Below, one piece after another: positions 61,736 through 64,000 of a DNA stretch of 64,000 bases; positions within the stretch are counted from its first letter, which is position 1, and every line of letters starts with the position of its first letter. The notes beneath the pieces are model-generated. The model saw nothing but the letters and a program-made list of their open reading frames with translations, did no database searches and was not told the DNA's origin. The position numbers were made by a program, and so were the translations under genes. This DNA is from Geodermatophilus pulveris (GTDB lineage: Bacteria > Actinomycetota > Actinomycetes > Mycobacteriales > Geodermatophilaceae): positions 124,001-188,000 of the forward strand of contig NZ_FZOO01000008.1 of the NCBI RefSeq assembly GCF_900188375.1, in the 5' to 3' direction.

Positions 61736-62526
61736 GCGCCGCCCGCACCGCCTACGGGTCGCACCCCGACCAGGTCGTCGAGCTGACGCTGCCGCCGGGC
61801 GAGAGCCCGGCACCGGTGGTGGCCGTGCTGCACGGCGGCTTCTGGCGGGCCGCCTACGGCGTGGAGCTGGCCCGGCCGCTGGCCGCGGACCTCGCCGCCG
61901 CCGGCTTTGCGGCCGTCGCCGTGGAGTACCGCCGGGTCGGGAGCGGCGGCGGCTGGCCGGCGACCCTCGAGGACGTCGCGGCGGCGCTGGACGCGCTCCC
62001 GGACCTGCCCGGCAGCGGCCGGCTGGACCTCTCCGGCGTCGCGGTCGTCGGGCACTCCGCCGGCGGGCAGCTCGCCGCCTGGGCTGCCGGGCGCCCGCTG
62101 CTGCCCGAGGGCGCGCCCGGCGCCCGGCCGCGGGTCCGGGTGGCCGCGGCGGTCCTGCAGGCCGGCGTGCTGGACCTGGAGCGGGCGGCGGCGCAGCGGC
62201 TGGGCGACGGCGCGGTGCAGGAGCTGCTCGGCGCGGAGCCGGACGGGGCCCCCGAGCGCTACGCGCTGGCCGACCCGGTCCGGCTGGTCCCGGCCGGGGT
62301 CGACCTGCTCTGCGTGCACGGCACCGGCGACGACACCGTCCCGCCCGAGCACAGCACCCGCTACGCCGAGGCCGCCGCGGCGCGGGGCGTCCCGGTCGAC
62401 GTGCGGCTGGTGCCCGGGGACCACATGGCGCCCGTCGACCCGGCGGGCGGCGCGTGGGCGGTGGCCCGCGACTGGCTGCGTGCCCGCGCCGGGGGCGGGT
62501 CCGGCCGATCTACGCTGGTCCCGTGA
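61732..62526 (+). CDS. Alpha/beta hydrolase (BD-FAE/esterase-like)
   Basis: A 264-residue alpha/beta hydrolase. Oxyanion motif VAVLHGGFWRAAYGVELARPL (HGGFW), nucleophile Ser in VVGHSAGGQLAAW, Asp in HGTGDDTVPPEHS and His in PGDHMAPVDP complete the triad. The HGGFW/HGG and GHSAGG pattern fits kynurenine formamidase- and BD-FAE-like esterases; the substrate is unknown. GTG 61732 overlaps DUF3710 and its stop overlaps the OB-fold start, both GTGA. Confidence 0.92.
   Translation: MSAARTAYGSHPDQVVELTLPPGESPAPVVAVLHGGFWRAAYGVELARPLAADLAAAGFAAVAVEYRRVGSGGGWPATLEDVAAALDALPDLPGSGRLDLSGVAVVGHSAGGQLAAWAAGRPLLPEGAPGARPRVRVAAAVLQAGVLDLERAAAQRLGDGAVQELLGAEPDGAPERYALADPVRLVPAGVDLLCVHGTGDDTVPPEHSTRYAEAAAARGVPVDVRLVPGDHMAPVDPAGGAWAVARDWLRARAGGGSGRSTLVP
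62511..62516 (+). promoter_or_regulatory. -10 element TACGCT for the OB-fold gene
   Basis: TACGCT lies 6 nt before GTG 62523, inside the hydrolase 3' end, giving an internal leaderless promoter in the operon. Confidence 0.5.
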
Positions 62527-62900
62527 CGCAGACACGCCAGGGCGGCTGGTTCACGCGGACGCTGCAGCGGCTGACCGCCGACGACTCCACCATCGACGCC
62601 GAGGAGCTGCGCGCCGGCACGGCCAGCGCGGGCTGCGAGGCGGTCAGCGCCTGCCGCAAGGGCGCCGTCGTCACGGTGACCGGGCGGCTCAAGTCGGTGG
62701 TCTACACCCCGCGGGAGACGGTGCCCACGCTGGAGGCGGAGCTGTTCGACGGCTCGGGCTCGGTGACCCTCGTCTGGCTGGGCCGCCGGCGCATCCCGGG
62801 CATCGAGCCCGGGCGCACCCTCACCGCGCGCGGCCGGTTCGCCTCCTTCGACGGCCGGCAGGTCATCTACAACCCCCGGTACGAGCTGAGCGCCGGGTGA
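62523..62900 (+). CDS. OB-fold nucleic acid-binding domain protein
   Basis: A 125-residue protein with an OB-fold (about 40-125): GAVVTVTGRLKSVVYTPRE, LEAELFDGSGSVTLVWLGRRRIPGI, LTARGRFASFDGRQVIYNPRYEL, resembling the anticodon/nucleic-acid-binding OB module of RecG/AsnRS. Relatives sit beside DUF3159 and trkA in actinobacteria (Rv2694c-like). Role unknown. GTG 62523 overlaps the hydrolase stop. Confidence 0.92.
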   Translation: MTQTRQGGWFTRTLQRLTADDSTIDAEELRAGTASAGCEAVSACRKGAVVTVTGRLKSVVYTPRETVPTLEAELFDGSGSVTLVWLGRRRIPGIEPGRTLTARGRFASFDGRQVIYNPRYELSAG

Positions 62901-63721
62901 CGGCTGCGCCCGAGGGGGACGGGCGCCCCGGCGCGGCCGGTGCGCCGGGCCCGGCCGGTGACGCCGCGGCGGCACCCGGCGCCGTGACCTTCGACCGGCA
63001 CCTGGTGCTCGGCTCGCTGGGCGGCTGGCGCGGCATGCTGGACGCCACGCTGCCCACGGTCGCCTTCATCGTGGCCAACTCGGTGGCCGGGCTGCGGGCC
63101 GGCATAGTGGCCGCGCTCGTCGCCGCGGTGCTGCTCTTCGGCCTGCGGCTGGTCCGCCGGGAGAGCGTGCAGCAGGCGTTCAGCGGGCTGTTCGGCGTCG
63201 CGATCGCGGTGGCCATCGCGGCGGCGTCCGGGGAGGCCCGCGACTTCTTCGTCCCGGGCCTGATCCGCAACGCCGCCCTCGGCGTGGTGCTGATCGGCTC
63301 CATCGCCGTCCGGTGGCCGCTGGTCGGCGTCGTCGCCGAGTTCCTGTCGCCCAGCCACCTGGGGGCGATGGCGTCCACGCCGCTGCCCGGCCTGCTCCGC
63401 CGGGCCGGCCGGGCCGACTCAGCCCCGCCCCGCCCCGTCCCGGCCACCGGTGCCCGCCCGGCCGACCCCGAGCCCGAGCGGCACTGGCGGGACGACCCGC
63501 GGATGGTGCGCGCCTACTCGTGGCTGACGCTGATGTGGGGCGGGGTCTTCCTGCTCCGCGTGGCCGTGCAGTGGGTGCTGTACCGCGCCGACGAGGTGGA
63601 GCTGCTGGGCACCGCCTCGCTGGTGCTCGGCCTGCCGGTCACCGCCGTCGAGGTCGGGGTGACCCTGTGGGTCGTCTCCCGGCTGCACCGGCACCGCACC
63701 GACGCGGCCGGGGCGCGCTGA
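62897..63721 (+). CDS. DUF3159-family membrane protein
   Basis: A 274-residue membrane protein of the DUF3159 family: disordered N-terminus (1-30), helices near 50-90, 95-140 (LRNAALGVVLIGSIAVRWP), 160-180, then an insert and two C-terminal helices (TLMWGGVFLLRVAVQWVLY, ASLVLGLPVTAVEVGVTLWVVS). Family core FDRHLVLGSLGGWRGMLDATLPTVAFIVAN is near residue 33. Function unknown. GTG 62897 overlaps the OB-fold stop by GTGA. Confidence 0.93.
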   Translation: MTAAPEGDGRPGAAGAPGPAGDAAAAPGAVTFDRHLVLGSLGGWRGMLDATLPTVAFIVANSVAGLRAGIVAALVAAVLLFGLRLVRRESVQQAFSGLFGVAIAVAIAAASGEARDFFVPGLIRNAALGVVLIGSIAVRWPLVGVVAEFLSPSHLGAMASTPLPGLLRRAGRADSAPPRPVPATGARPADPEPERHWRDDPRMVRAYSWLTLMWGGVFLLRVAVQWVLYRADEVELLGTASLVLGLPVTAVEVGVTLWVVSRLHRHRTDAAGAR

Positions 63722-63737
63722 CCCGTCGGGCTCCTCG

Positions 63738-64000
63738 CTAGGGGTGGGTGGGGGAGAGCACCTGCTGCAGCTGCTCCTCGACGTCGGCGTGGGTGACGAA
63801 CAACAGCTCGTCGCCGGCCTCCAGCGGCTCGTCCGGGGTCGGCGTGATCACCCGGTCGCCGCGCAGGACGGCGGTCAGCACCGTCTCCCGCGGCAGCGGC
63901 ACCTCCCGCAGCGGCTTGCCCACCCACGGGGTGTCCTCGGCGAGGGTGATCTCCACCAGGTTCGCCGCGCCCTTGCGGAAGCTCATCAGCCGGACGACGT
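63738..64000 (-). CDS. trkA: TrkA-family potassium uptake protein, C-terminal part (cut by window end)
   Basis: The visible 87 residues are the C-terminal RCK_C (TrkA_C) domain: FRKGAANLVEITLAEDTPWVGKPLREVPLPRETVLTAVLRGD, then PDEPLEAGDELLFVTHADVEEQLQQVL. This ligand-binding domain gates a Trk-type K+ channel after NAD(H)/ADP binding to the missing RCK_N domain. The real start is beyond base 64000. Convergent with DUF3159, as in mycobacteria where ceoB/ceoC lie here. Confidence 0.88.
   Translation of the reverse strand, partial: VVRLMSFRKGAANLVEITLAEDTPWVGKPLREVPLPRETVLTAVLRGDRVITPTPDEPLEAGDELLFVTHADVEEQLQQVLSPTHP

Overview
The window is very GC-rich (roughly three quarters G+C), packs its genes tightly, and starts more than half of them with GTG, often overlapping the upstream stop as GTGA or ATGA. 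Gene content is that of a high-GC actinobacterium: SigA and SigB principal sigma factors, IdeR, DUF3039/DUF3099/DUF3159/DUF3710/DUF4192/DUF4193/DUF7455 proteins, polyphosphate glucokinase and a fused CydDC. I infer a member of Geodermatophilaceae (Blastococcus, Geodermatophilus or Modestobacter type), but only a similarity search could settle the genus. I see no rRNA, tRNA, insertion sequence, prophage or CRISPR array.

Left part (1-35.3 kb), accessory metabolism. A tripartite tricarboxylate transporter (tctCBA) is divergent from a CitA/DcuS-type two-component system and a universal stress protein. Next come two divergent units, GntR-Ldh2 dehydrogenase and ABM-cupin-isocitrate-type dehydrogenase-RraA, around a 32-bp operator palindrome; together with tctABC they look like an uptake and breakdown route for a hydroxylated di- or tricarboxylate. 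A cytochrome bd operon (cydA-cydB-cydDC) is divergent from a BlaI/M56-peptidase pair across two 17-bp operators. A divergent SDR/TetR pair, pta-ackA, an epoxide hydrolase, a MerR-Hsp20 stress module, a STAS protein, a YibE/F membrane protein, a DksA-type protein and a five-gene glycosyltransferase operon follow.

Right part (35.4-64 kb), conserved core. Reading leftwards from the right edge: trkA (cut), DUF3159, OB-fold, hydrolase, DUF3710, dut, an unknown membrane protein, DUF4193, APH, a Cei-like LytR_C protein, suhB, ppgK, sigA, DUF7455, VanW, BrkB, DUF3039, psuG-psuK, DUF3099, HhH-GPD, dtd, sigB, pat-acuC, ideR, an S9 peptidase and DUF4192. As far as I recall, several of these (ceo/trk, DUF3710, dut, DUF4193, cei, suhB, ppgK, sigA, sigB, ideR) occur in a similar order in Mycobacterium tuberculosis around Rv2691-Rv2711.

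Three themes cut across the window. About 20 genes have a (T/C)ANNNT hexamer 6-8 nt before the start codon, the signature of leaderless transcription. A ~55-bp palindromic repeat recurs in at least five places, once inside the pat coding region. Acetyl-CoA handling appears twice, as pta-ackA and as the AcuC/Pat deacetylase-acetyltransferase pair.
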